A model generated the notes under the pieces. That model was given only the letters and a program-made list of their open reading frames with translations, was not told the DNA's origin and did not search any database. 64,000 nt of DNA, taken from assembly GCA_910589415.1 (NCBI GenBank), contig OU342635.1:12028001-12092000 (forward strand). The letters run 5' to 3'. The position numbers were made by a program, and so were the translations under genes. This DNA is from Malachius bipustulatus (Eukaryota > Arthropoda > Insecta > Coleoptera > Melyridae). This document shows, piece after piece, positions 35,341 to 46,923 of the stretch. Numbering within the stretch: position 1 is the stretch's first letter; every line of letters begins with the position of its first letter.

Positions 35341-36699
35341 TGAAAATACTAACAGAATACCGCCGGTGCCATCACAAGCGAAATAGTCTTCAGGTCTTAA
35401 CTGCGCAGTTATCTACTTGAGTTTGCCATTTTCTTTATTTTTATTCCTTTCAATTTTTTTACTTTTTTTTTATTTTATTATTTATATTTATATTATTTCA
35501 GAAGTCCTTTCAACCATATTTTACAGCGAGGTTGGACGCTCTGGAGGTCGTCCCATTTGAATTTATCAAACGGACAATCCTCGTTTTCCATTTAAATGCT
35601 GAAAATACTGTCTGTACACTGAGAGTTGTCTGTTGTGATAACTAAGGATACATCATCTCGTTATGTTTCTTACTCCTTCTATTGCATTGCATAGTCAATC
35701 GAGTTAAAATGGGACGTATTGTCAGAAATACGTTTGAATCGTCAGCAATTCTAAAAAGATGAGCGAGAGTGAGACGGTAGTACCGACTCGCGTCTTGACA
35801 CGCTTAGATTGATACGATATTACGATAAGATTGTCGTCCAGCTGATCGGCTACTTGTCAGTAGTGTCAGTGACAGCCCTAAATATACAAACTACGTTTGT
35901 GTTGTGATTTGAAACGTTTTTAATACGAAATTAGCAGAATTACCTGTAATATTGTACGGTGCGATAAACTATGAGTAACTTATTAATTGCGCGAATGCCT
36001 AAAAATCTATTTCCTTGCTTTGCCTGGGAAACGATTGAACTCCCTAGTACGTGGTCTTGTGGTTAAATTGCTGGAATATTTTACTTGCATAATAAGAAAA
36101 CGGAGGTGTTATTCTTTCTTTTAAACGGCAACCAGCAGGTAGGTGACATGATATTTCTATCATGATGATAACAATAATTATTATCATTCTTATTTACTTG
36201 CATTATATAATATTTGTTATCAAAAAGTTGCAAGGCTCTACTTCGTCAATAACTTGTCGAAATAATATATTTGTAGGATATTCATTATTCCTCAACACAC
36301 GCCACTGACACGAACTGCTATACCACATCTGGTTCGACTTAGAAATAAGTGTACGAATCAAATCGAATTAAATGAAATTGTTTAGTCAGAATCAGTGTGG
36401 CATGACAACGGACAACACTCAGTGGACAGATAGTAGATAAAAATAGAAAACATGAGAGAAAACGGTCGAGCGCGCTATTAGAGTGGTTGTGGAGTGGGGG
36501 TCGAATAAGGGAAGGCGCATAAATAATAGCAATACATATAATAATATAGTAATTAAGACAGCCCCACCGGTTGCTGAGATAATCAAATTTGAGGATTCAT
36601 TACTTGCGTGCAACGCGCTTGTATTACTATATTCATGCACATTCCCCTCAATTGCTGTTCTACCTCCATTCCTATGTTGTAGAAATAAGTAAACTGGAC
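35341..36699. other. Sequence without recognisable features
   Basis: T-rich at 35430-35500, otherwise ordinary AT-rich DNA. It separates two RT relics on the same strand and may be diverged element sequence or a later insertion. Confidence 0.35.
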
Positions 36700-36915
36700 T
36701 TGATGTGTGTAGGCCAAAATAATTCCAATGTTAGGAATAAGCGTAATTTTGTAATTCCCTTTGCTAAATTAAATAAGAAAATGGAGTCTCCAAACTATCT
36801 TGGTTGTAGAATGTTTAATGATAAATTAAGATTTCAAATATGATAACTATCTTTAGGGAGAGGTTAAAGGATTATCTTCTGGAGAAGTGTTTTTACTTTT
36901 TTTTTTAAAGTGTTA
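36700..36915 (+). pseudogene. RT C-terminal scrap, CR1/Jockey-like
   Basis: The plus strand reads NVRNKRNFVIPFAKLNKKM and SPNYLGCRMFNDKL, then, after a frameshift, FRERLKDYLLEKCFY. This is the characteristic C-terminal tail of CR1/Jockey-type ORF2 (a TRNK-x-F motif, then YN-LP, then FK--LK-YLL---FY). No tail or 3' UTR boundary is clear. Confidence 0.65.
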
Positions 36916-38824
36916 AGCTTGAGCGTATCTAATAATTTGACAATCGTTATTATTTTAATTTTTTTTATCGCAAAGGAAGATGTGTGAATGAAAAAATAAA
37001 TGTAAGGGAAAGGATTCCGGGGAAGGACCGGACGATTTATGAGGCGGCATTTACAGAAACGTTCCCAAAACGTCGGGGATCGTGTCCAAAATAGCGGCGT
37101 GATAACTGAATTAAAATACGCCATAGCAATTATTGGGCTACTCAATAATGAAAAGGTTATCGGCACAAAGTAGTGTTCTGAAGACTGGAGCGATTATTTG
37201 AACAGCTAAAAGCATAGTTAATTTTAATGCTTTCGTTAAAAATATATTGACTTACCTATTAAAAATTATCCTGCTACAGATCCCTGAGATTTGTCTGAGA
37301 GGAACAGACGGTCGCAATTAGGGTTTGAAGTAATCCATTGTATTATAAGTACAACTATGATTTCTATTTAGGATGAGATCCCACGCTTCCCAAGAAACTT
37401 TGTTCCCGTCAATTTGAACTATTTATACATTTAAAACTTTTTCTGTTGTTAAACGAGCTAGTTCTTCAAGCGAAAATTTCTACAATGAAACGAATGTACC
37501 TTATCTAAACAGTTGAACTGCGGTTCCCTCTTAAAGCAACTTTGTAATGAGAAACTGGCATGACTGTACTAGACAATGGACAAGAAAAGCAGAGTGTTCG
37601 GCATTGGCTTAAGGTGTGCTCTTTTTTATTCAATTAATACCTACCCCCCTCCATAAATGTTGTTTTAAAAGTAAATGCTTTACGAGTTGCAGGCTTATTT
37701 TAATACTTTTCACGGAACCTGTATGTAGGTATTCATATTATACTGTCGGGCTTGAGAAGCCGTGGACGTGGCAAAGTTTCCAGGTGCGGAACCTTTTGCA
37801 TGCCTACTTAAGTCTTCCCGTCTGGTCCCTATATCCAATCCTTCAAATCTCTGGTGAATTCCCATTTTCTGAACCATCGACGATGTTGTTACTCAGAGCT
37901 TGGCATACGTGGAGTGTTCAGTATAAAAATAGACCATTTAGGAATAATTATCAAGTATTAGCGTTGATTGAATGGTCTTTCAATCAACGGTATTAGTCAA
38001 TCGAGAAGACTTATTGAAGACTAATAAATAAAGACTCGATAATTAATCTGCGGATATAAATTTAATATGTTCGTCCATAGTGACTGTTTTAAAAATGTAT
38101 TAATATCCAAATCAATTAACAGACTATTTATTCTTTTTGAAGACTTATCGCGTGGTATATAAAAAAGCTGTCGCTTCATTCCACAAGCGTAGCGGTTGCT
38201 TTAAATTATATTCTTTTAAAAAGTGAGATAACACGAAGCAAAATAACAAACGGTGGGTTAATCTGAATTAGAAAATTGAAAAACTTTTGCTTCAAAGTAC
38301 TCAAACAGCGGTAGCAGGCTAATTCAGTTGTTAATTACAGAAGAGAAAACAAACTTCTTTAGCGCTTACGGGACCAGATGATTACAAGGTAAATTATTAA
38401 CATAATATGAACTCATGCCGCCGTTCTTTAATAAATAAATATTCCTAAATTAATATTATAATTATTGTTGCAACAAAATATTGCATAAAAAGGGATTCGA
38501 AAACGGCGGCCATATACCCCGTGGCTGATCATATGGTAGGATTAAGTTTAAAAAGTCAGATGTGACGTCACACTAACCGTCCGAATTAATATTTTTAATT
38601 TCACTAGAAAATGTCAAACAGTTAATTGTCAAGTTGTGAACGAGCGTAAATTATTGAAGGAATCATTCAAACAATGAATTGAACCGCTTACGTCAGTTTG
38701 AGAGCCACTGATAACTACATAAAATTTATTCACGTAATGACATTCTATCCTCTGAATTGTGCATTCTCATTCAAAACCAATGTCGACATATACTTATTTA
38801 TGCTGGATGGAGTGTTTAGACAAA
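36916..38824. other. Sequence without recognisable features
   Basis: The longest frame, 126 codons at 37616-37996 on the plus strand, has no recognisable domain and unremarkable composition. No repeat structure was seen. Confidence 0.35.
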
Positions 38825-38832
38825 CTGGACGG

Positions 38833-40096
38833 CAGTGACGGCTCGTGCTTCAAAAAATTGGGTCGGCCAGCCAATGGTGGAAATAAAATGTACGACGTTA
38901 TATGTGGGGGAGGGGGGGTCCGGGGAAAAGGCCCCCGCGGAAAATGAAATGCAGGCAATTTTTTTTTACGGTTCAAGGTCACGCGAATTCCCTTAAGTTC
39001 AAAATTTACTTATATGTAAAAATAGGAAAAATCGTCGAATAGGAAAAATAGATGACGAAGAAAGTAATAAAATAAAAATGTGCTTTTGCTTGAGTCACTG
39101 AATGAATGCAATATTATTATATGCATGCATTGACACCATATGGATGGATAACAAGCGCGGTACGGCTAGCCGACCCTGGCCCTGCATGGCTACTAACTGG
39201 CGCTGGCTGGTAGGAGTGGTAGGTATAAGGATAAAGAAGTACAGACATTGAAGATTTCATTATTATTTTCCGTTCTAGGAATTTATATCTATTGAATCCC
39301 TTCCGTAAAACGGTATTTTTAGTTTATTTTTTATTCAAAAATATTAATGAAAGTGTAGTAGGTGCGCAGTTGACTTGACAATATCGGTAATTTGCGAATT
39401 CTAATACCTAGTTATTTTTTTTATTGCATAAAATAGGTAAACAAACTCGCACACTGAGATTAAATAAATAAATTAATAAATTATTCTTAAATAATTAATT
39501 AATAAATAATAAGTCGACTAAATTAATTAAATAAATCTCTAAAAAGCAATTTGGCAAGCAAGAAACACATTTTTTGTTTCTGTTACTACAAGTTGCATTT
39601 TCTTAAAAAAATATTAATAAAAATTAAAAATGCGTTCGACACCATCCCAATAATGCAGCGAGGATCGCCCAAGAGAAGAGCGCCTGATAGATAGATGATA
39701 GATACCCAAGTACGGCCAGGAGGCTCTCGGCCGACCCTGTGTGGAATACGCTACGCCGGCCGTGCACTGTAACTCTGCGGTTGGAAGCGACACAGTTTGT
39801 GTGCCGTATGTCTTTGATTAACCAGCACTCTCGCGCCCAGCATCGGCCAGCCGACCTTACCATTTATTTTCAACTTCTGGATCACTCGCTCTATTCACTA
39901 TAGCTCTACAGTCTACACTTCTGCTTTTTGCTTAGATTTTTAGGCAAGAAAAAACATTAAAGGGTATATTATTGCAAAGCTCTCAGAAATTAAAATCAAG
40001 TTTATTTTATTATTTTCTAAAAAATAATGTTATTTTACTGGTGCAGTGGTTTGGGTCGGCCGGGCCGACCTTGCCGTCCCTGACGAGCCGTCACTG
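38833..40096. mobile_element. Non-autonomous hAT element (1,264 bp) with 8-bp target duplication
   Basis: The element begins CAGTGACGGCTCGT and ends with the exact complement ACGAGCCGTCACTG, a 14-bp terminal inverted repeat of hAT type (CAGxG start). It is flanked by the identical octamer CTGGACGG at 38825-38832 and 40097-40104, the 8-bp duplication diagnostic of hAT elements. The motif GGCCGACC or its variants recurs near both ends (for example about 38860, 39165, 39730, 39850 and 40062), as subterminal transposase-binding repeats often do. There is no transposase frame, so it depended on an autonomous relative. Reading across the duplication restores an uninterrupted empty site. Confidence 0.93.
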
Positions 40097-40339
40097 CTGG
40101 ACGGTTACTATAAAAACCACGTATATGAAACAAAATAAATCGAACTATCAAAAGGATGTGTATTCTTAATCGATACGTATTTTTTTAAAACTTTATTGGA
40201 CTATGCAGTCCTCTGTACACAGGATATTGCCTCTAATAATAATTCAAAATAGTTTCCATGTTGATTAATTATTATTGTTGCGTATTGTCAGAGTATTTTG
40301 ACATATTGTTATTAATATTATTAGGTAATTAATTACTTA

Positions 40340-40489
40340 CGCCCGTATTCACAAACGATAATTTCCTAAATAATTACGTAATCAATTATACCCATATCAC
40401 TCTAACGCATAAAAACTGCATATCTCCATCTCATTTATTTAATTATTTTCGAGATATTACAGGACAGAAACGCTTTGTGAATACGGGCC
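40340..40489. mobile_element. MITE, CCCGTATTCA family, subfamily B copy 1
   Basis: This 150-bp element starts GCCCGTATTCACAAACGATA and ends TTTGTGAATACGGGC, with TTA on each side (40337-40339 and 40490-40492). The left arm keeps the inner TTTCCTAAATAATTACGTAA; the right arm is replaced near its inner end by unrelated sequence (TTTTCGAGATATTACAGG), so only the terminal part pairs. It is related to 41952-42099. Confidence 0.85.
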
Positions 40490-40492
40490 TTA

Positions 40493-41948
40493 GACTATTA
40501 AATAAAAGATGGACCAAGACATAAACACTGAAAAAGTGTTCCGACATCCCTCTCTCTCCAAACAAGACTGTTCAAACAATGAATGCCAGATCAATAATGA
40601 AACTGGCACGTACAATGAAAGACCGCAACCTCTCCAGTGTTATTGGTGGGCAATAAACATCGATGGATCCCTTATACCCGTTTTACTTTGCTACATCTGG
40701 CAACATGAATGTTTACATCCTGTCAGACCGTTTGTTTACATAATACCATAATAAGAGTTCGTGTTTTTCAAACAGTTGTAAGTTCCTTGTTATTTATATT
40801 TTCAGCTCTAGCTTTCACTCGTTTTAAGCTTTAATAATTAATTTTTCAATTAAGTTAAAAAAAGTGGCGAAAACTTGTTGTTTTTGAGAAAACTTTGAAA
40901 GAAGGTAAGTCTATCAGTTTCCTACGTAAGCAACGCAAAGCCGTCAATCAAAACAAAGCATACATGGTCATGGGCGTAGCGTAGTGTAAGTGTTCTATAT
41001 TTTAATTTGTGGAAAAAATTATTGTTTGACAGTTTTTTTTTTTCATTTTCGAAAGCATGCTGAATACCTACTGAATACTTTGAAAAATGCAACTTGGAAA
41101 AACTATTCCATTTAAATAAATAAAAAATACTGACTTTTTGAAAGTATATTACCTATTATTATTGTCAACCTTTAATTTAAGATAATCAGAATATGGAGAG
41201 GGGGAATAATATTCAAACAATATCATCAAAGAATATGAAATAGAAGACTTTGACCCGGTTGCACGAACGTTAAAAAAATTTCAGATTATTACTAATTTTA
41301 AGGTGCAAATTTTTAAAATGTGGTGAACTTTTTCCATGATCTTTCATTTTTTATCGGCAATTAATTCTTCTAAAATTAAGACGAATTCACTCCCAGCAAT
41401 ATCAGAACAAAACTTTAGTAATACAGGGCATTTTAAAATTAGTGATTAGGTATCTGACATATTTTCAATTAGGTTCGTTTAATTTATTTTTAGAATAAAA
41501 TCAACTAAATATGTAAGAAATTGAAAAAAATATTTTAGGTACCTACTGATGTATATTGCTTTCCGACTTTCCTATCGATTTTTTATTTGCTAAATTGTTA
41601 TTATCTTTTTGTACCTTTTATTTTGTATAGGTAGGTATAAGTATATATTTTCATAATTTAATATCTATTAGTATTCCCATAATTTATGTTTTTTGTAACA
41701 AAAACTGCAAATAAAATATTAATATTATGAATATTATGATCATTATTATAATTTATGTAATTATTACATTTCCTATAACTGAACTTGAGCGCGCCACTGC
41801 CGTTGCGTTCTGTTTGTTTACGTTTTACGTCGTTCCCCTTACCCCGCCAAAAGCAGCATATGAGTGCGAGAGAGAATATTAATCAACAAACCAAAACTGA
41901 CTTCAAGCTAAGATAGGGAAGGCGCGATCCATATTTATTAATATAGTC
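40493..41948. other. Mostly unannotated; one possible small exon
   Basis: An acceptor-like TTTATATTTTCAG at 40794-40806 and a strong donor GTAAGT at 40904 bracket a 97-bp stretch, but it is not open in any convincing frame. Nothing else was recognised. Confidence 0.25.
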
Positions 41949-41951
41949 TAA

Positions 41952-42099
41952 TGCCCGTATTCACAAACGATAATTTCCTAAATAATTACGTAATCAATTA
42001 TACCCATCTCATTCTATTGCAAAAAACTGCATATCTTCATCTCACTCATTTAATTAATTACGTAATTATTTAGGAAATTATCGTTTGTGAATACGGGCA
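41952..42099. mobile_element. MITE, CCCGTATTCA family, subfamily B copy 2
   Basis: A nearly perfect 148-bp palindrome from TGCCCGTATTCACAAACG to its complement, flanked by TAA at 41949-41951 and 42100-42102. Both arms keep TTTCCTAAATAATTACGTAA. It appears less diverged than the copy at 40340. Confidence 0.9.
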
Positions 42100-42102
42100 T
42101 AA

Positions 42103-43140
42103 GGGTAATTAGTACAGGAAGACTATGCAAAAGGCCAATATCTAGAAAAAAATGCGGGCAGCAATTTTATGTAACATTTCGTTTGGGAAGCTTTAAAGAG
42201 CCCGGAGCCACTTTTTCAGAACCCCCACCCTTGAGCATTTTGAGAAAATGATTTATTTTAGCGAATAGATATAGAATAAAAGTAAATTACAATAATTATT
42301 GGTTGAGATTGAAAAGCTGCTTCTGTTGATGTAGTTATATTCTGAAACTGTTGAGCCAACTTCCAGAAAAACAAGAAAAAGTTTTCATTTAGTGTTATCA
42401 TTTTCGTAATTATTATTTCATTGACACGTCAAAATTAAAACAATATCCAATTTTAATGTCACAGTCTGTTTGGGCGGTTTTAGTTCTATTATTGAGAATA
42501 AACGCGGCAACAAGGCATCTCCATGGTAGGTACCTGGCGGAAAAAAGCGAGAGTGACAAGCGGCATTGCATTTTTGAAAACCTTTCGAGTACGTCGGGAA
42601 AGGAGTGCAATCGTTTCGTGACGGACAAAAAACGGATTAAAATATATTACATAGAAAAATCCTAGTTGTGACCGGCGGGTTGGTCCTTCGAGTCGGTGGC
42701 CGTTTTTTGGTGGTTGTAGCACTTGCACTTATCCTAATTATCCAATCTTCTATACCCTCCCCCTCATTACCAGAGTGCAGGAGTGCAGGAACAAGAGCAG
42801 CGACGGGAGAACCTGGACTTCTAAAATGAAAACGTATGAGTACCTAATTCATGCAATTGAATTTCCTTCTTAAATAACGAATGGTAATCTCCTCAAATTA
42901 TAATCGGAGGAAACATAGTCAAGCCTATTACAAAAATTACAATTTGAAAACTTTTTCTCGAATCAATAATATTATTAATTTTGACAATCAAAGATTAAAT
43001 TTTGATTGAAAAAAGAGTTGAAAAAAAAATTGTATTAATAAAACATTCCAACTATTTAACAACTATTATATTATTATTATCTGAACTACTGTGTGACTAC
43101 CCAAACTTAAACCTTTGGGCCTAACTTCTCAGCCTGACGA
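42103..43140. other. Sequence without recognisable features
   Basis: A GC-richer patch at 42480-42720 with frames open on both strands could hide an exon or repeat, but I cannot assign it. Confidence 0.35.
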
Positions 43141-43575
43141 TTATTTATTTATTTATTTATTATCAATAATTTCCAACAGGTCTTCACCCATTTATAGGAA
43201 ACATTAAATTCATGAGATACATGTGTAAAAAAAGAACATTTATACAGTATACATTGGGGTTACAATTTCAGATAGGCAGTCATCAGCCGTCATTGAATAC
43301 CTGCGCAACACACTCCGATATTAGTGAAAAGCTATCAGCATGAATGTCACAGGAGTGAGCTAATCTGTTGAAGAGCTGGCACATCATAGAGATGGGTGAT
43401 CTTACCAGTATATTAGTGCGTCCACTCATGCAGTAAAATGGTTGAGTTTGTCGCGAATTCAGACGAGGTACCATAAAATCAATTTTACTGAGTAAGTAAG
43501 TGCAATCATTCAAATTGTTAAGCAAACCATACAGGAATCGCAACATCCCAGCAACCCGTCTGACATGCAAAGAGG
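43141..43575 (-). pseudogene. 5'-truncated CR1-like retrotransposon 3' end
   Basis: Minus-strand frame 43570-43283 reads RVAGMLRFLYGLLNN, CTYLLSKIDFMVPRLNSR, FYCMSGRTNILVRSPISMMCQ and LFN. This is the C-terminal region of CR1/RTE-like RTs (a helix, LLSKI-F-VPR, then the RTN-----P---M-LYN motif). A short 3' UTR and a tandem ATAA tail (43141-43162) follow. The remaining 95 codons are uninterrupted, so the copy is relatively young. The rest of the element is absent through 5' truncation. Confidence 0.7.
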
Positions 43576-43926
43576 TAAAGTAAAATTTTTAGCGGTAAAA
43601 TTAAAAGCGGTATTTTTTATTAAAAAATACACTAAAAGCAAATTATCCCCTACTTTACAGTTTACTAGGTGAAGCTGATTGGGAGGATCTTCGAGGTGAG
43701 CACGATGTTAACAAGGCCTGTGCTATTTTCTATAACACTTTGTACAATATCTTTGAAATGTCAGTGCCAATATCTAGTATTGAGGACGACATCACTTTTC
43801 GAAAATCACCCAAACTCATCAAATGTCCACCGATCATGACCCCCAGATCACGAAAAAGTGGTTTTCCAAAATTCACCTGCCCACGATATATATATATAGA
43901 TTTATATATATTAAGTACGATTTATA

Positions 43927-44574
43927 TACAGTGCTTCCCAAAAGTAACGGATAAATTCAATAAAATCGTATGAAGACGTTTTCTTTTGTTTTGCTCGGAC
44001 ACGTCAATCGTTATTTTTGATTTGCCATCCACGCATGTCTTTTTCGACCCCCCACCCTTAATCTCCCAAGGGGTAGCTACCCCAATTTTAAAAATTCAAA
44101 TGGCAAGGTACCCCTTGCGATACCTTGATTGATAGGTTTTTTCATCCTGAATATAACAAGAAAATTTTTTTCAAATCGGTTCATAATTAATTTAATTTAG
44201 TTTAATTTAATTCAGAGAGAAAGATAGGAAAAAATTTTAATTAAATTTTAATTTAATTTTAATACGCTTATTTATTGCCTTATTCGATGACATTTTGCTG
44301 AATATTTTCGTTAATTATGAACCGATTTGAAAAAAATTTTCTTGTTATATTCAGGATGAAAAAACCTATCAATCAAGGTATCGCAAGGGGTACCTTGCCA
44401 TTTGAATTTTTAAAATTGGGGTAGCTACCCCTTGGGAGATTAAGGGTGGGGGGTCGAAAAAGACATGCGTGGATGGCAAATCAAAAATAACGATTGACGT
44501 GTCCGAGCAAAACAAAAGAAAACGTCTTCATACGATTTTATTGAATTTATCCGTTACTTTTGGGAAGCACTGTA
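43927..44574. mobile_element. Palindromic element with apparently perfect 264-bp arms
   Basis: The arms at 43927-44190 and 44311-44574 look identical on inspection, starting TACAGTGCTTCCCAAAAG. The 120-bp spacer is AT-rich and non-coding. The flanks are a TATATA-rich site, consistent with TA target choice. The arms include GC-rich words (AAGGGGTAGCTACCCC and GACCCCCCACCC), and share GCTCGGACACGTC with the outer shell of the element at 33524. Perfect arms imply a recent insertion or recent arm conversion. No transposase. Confidence 0.88.
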
Positions 44575-46060
44575 TATATATTTATATATTTCTCCAAAAT
44601 CGCGAAATTTCGATTTTAAAAACGCTCCTGTAATCTTTCAAGATTAGTAAACGAAATTTTGGATCCTTATAAAGCTTTGGAATGACTTTACATTTTCGTT
44701 GAAAAAATTTCCAAAAGTCGAATCACTTCTACAGGGTGTCCCTTCAAAATTCCCGCAATCCGGTTTTTGTGGTATCATTTCAGGTCGCAGTTTTTAATCT
44801 AAGAGGCTGAAATTTTTGTGGGAGTAAGATATCCACAAGGAGTGGTCTGGTATTGCACTTGAGCAAAATCGGCCAAGCCGTTTCAAAATGGCAGCCATTT
44901 GAATTTCTTGAAAATTTGCTATTTTTTGAGCCCCTGTATGAGCAAGATGGCAATAAAACTTTGAAATAAAATTAACAAGATTGGAAGAAAACTATTTGAA
45001 ATTTGAATTAAAGCAATAAAATTGACATTATTTATATTAATAAGCCAGTGGCGTGGGTAGGAAAAGGGTAAAAATGTCTAAATTTCTATAACCGTTTATG
45101 AGTTCATTTTTAAAGAAATTGAACTGAAAATTTCACAGTAGGCAAGTACACTAATATCCTTTAACCCTTAAAAGTTTCAAGAAGTAAATAAGAAAAATGA
45201 CGGAGATATTAATATTTTTTTCATATGATGTTTATTTCTGTAAAATTTTAAAACCGCTGCTGTAGCTTCATATTTAAGGATTAGTGAACGAAATTTTTTA
45301 CCCTTGTGAAACTTCGAAATGACATTTGATTTTCGTAAAAAATTTTTCCTAAAGCTGCGTTACTTCTACAGGGTGTCCCTCCAAATTAAAAACAAAAACC
45401 GTCTATGAGGCACGGTTTCTGGTCGCAGTTTTCAATCTAGGGGGCTGAAATTTTTTTATGAGCAAGATAGCCGCAAGGAGCGTCTGGTTCTGTATTTGAG
45501 TAAAATCGAGCCGTTTCAAAATGGCGGCCTTTTAAATTTTAGAAAAAATTGCCAAAATTTGAACCCCTATACCTACCTACCTATAAGCAAGTTAGAAAAA
45601 CAAATTTAAACCAAATTAACACGATTGGAAGAAAATTATTTTAAATTTGAGTTAATGCAGTAAAATTTGTATATTTTTCATTAATAAGCCAGTGGCGTGG
45701 GTAGGAAAAGGGTAAAAATGGCTAAATTTCTATAACCGTTTATTAGCCTTTTTTGAAGGAATTGAGCTGAAGTTTTTCCAGTAGACAGTTTTAACATGAT
45801 GTTTATTCCTCTAAAATTTCAAATTTTCGGTTTTCAAAATTTCCCTTTCACTTTTTGCGAATTTATTAAAGGTAGTGTAAAGAATAGTATTTTTTAAGTA
45901 AAGTTAGCCAGTGGCGGACACAGGAAAAGGAAAAAAAAATTAAATTTGCCAATTTTTTTTTATTTTGTTAAATTTAAAAATCCATTCTAAGGCACGTGTC
46001 CAAACTAAATGAAATGAAATTTTCTCAGTAAACCACTACGCTAATATGACCTGACTATGA
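44575..46060. repeat. Degenerate tandem repeat array, period about 640 bp
   Basis: Long words recur in direct orientation: CTTCTACAGGGTGTCCCT at 44728 and 45367; AATAAGCCAGTGGCGTGGGT at about 45039 and 45683, with a third, diverged AGCCAGTGGCGGACACAGG at 45905; and GTTTCAAAATGGC-GCC at 44880 and 45514. The array has roughly 2.3 units diverged by eye at perhaps a fifth of positions. It is non-coding. It may be an amplified old transposon or satellite. Confidence 0.8.
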
Positions 46061-46066
46061 AAAATT

Positions 46067-46909
46067 TCAGAAATCCCATTTAAAAAGCGGTGAAAATATT
46101 GATAATTGAATCGCATAAAAATACACTATTTCTGCGATTGATGCGCAAGAAGGTTTTTTAAAATTGAAACTAGACTGGGTGTTTTGATTTGTTACAAAAT
46201 TAGTCTGATGCCCGCCAACGACCCCAAACGCAATCTCAATAGTTGGATGATGATCGTCCTCGTCCACAAGAGGCTGAAGTGATCTCTCCACTCTACAATT
46301 TATATTAGAAAAAACCAGATCCAGGATGCGATCAAATTTATTAGGAATGCAGTTGTGTTGCATGAAGTTGTTAAATTCTTTAAAATTATTTATATTACGA
46401 GTAATACTGCTCCCTGAATCTGTAGCTAGGTTGGGTACATTGAAATCACCGACAATAATGACCCTGCTACCATGAACAGCCTCAACATTATTAAGCAGCT
46501 CAAGGAACAGTTCATAATCACGGACAGATGTTGAGGGCGGGATATAAACTACGAAGGTACAACATGAACCAATAGTTTCTGCTGAGATCCTAACTCCGAC
46601 GATATCAATATACGGTAAGACAGAATAAATATCACTAAGATCAATTTGCACACATTTGAAGCGATCTCGAACCGCCAGTAGCACGCCACCCCCCCTAGAT
46701 GAGGACACATGAGCGAAATCTCTATCTCTTCTAAACACAGTATAACCATCAGCAAATAGTTCTGAGTTACTTATTGCAGGACATAACCAGGTTTCGCTAA
46801 GAGCTATAATTTCACAATCACAAATAGAGACACCTGTATAAAAGGTGTCGGTCTTGGATCGCAGTCCCCGCACATTTTGATAGAGAAGATGTATTATTGT
46901 AGAGTGCAA
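46067..46909 (-). CDS. CR1-like ORF2, endonuclease domain only (truncated)
   Basis: This 280-codon frame encodes an apurinic-type endonuclease/exonuclease/phosphatase (EEP) domain, which nicks target DNA to prime reverse transcription. Visible motifs in order are YQNVRGLRSK (residues 10-19), SETWL (37-41, catalytic Glu), RGGGVLLAV (about 71-79), YIPPS, GDFNVPN (about 148-154, with Asp and Asn), ILDLVFSN (about 193-200) and EDDHHPT (about 219-225, with the catalytic Asp-His). After about residue 235 homology fades (FNFKKP), and the frame ends in unrelated sequence next to the 44575-46060 array. The reverse transcriptase is missing, so the element is 3'-truncated or interrupted. It starts 14 bp after ORF1. 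The domain itself looks intact, suggesting limited age. Confidence 0.85.
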   Translation of the reverse strand: MHSTIIHLLYQNVRGLRSKTDTFYTGVSICDCEIIALSETWLCPAISNSELFADGYTVFRRDRDFAHVSSSRGGGVLLAVRDRFKCVQIDLSDIYSVLPYIDIVGVRISAETIGSCCTFVVYIPPSTSVRDYELFLELLNNVEAVHGSRVIIVGDFNVPNLATDSGSSITRNINNFKEFNNFMQHNCIPNKFDRILDLVFSNINCRVERSLQPLVDEDDHHPTIEIAFGVVGGHQTNFVTNQNTQSSFNFKKPSCASIAEIVYFYAIQLSIFSPLFKWDF

Positions 46910-46923
46910 AATGGGTGAAGTAT

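Noticed and set aside
37616..37996. 126-codon plus-strand open frame
   Set aside because: It is the longest unexplained frame, but it shows no domain, repeat or residue pattern, and long chance frames are expected in 64 kb.
38759..38982. Glycine- and proline-rich frames at the left end of the hAT element
   Set aside because: They straddle the element border and arise from the G-rich GGGGGAGGGGGGG stretch.
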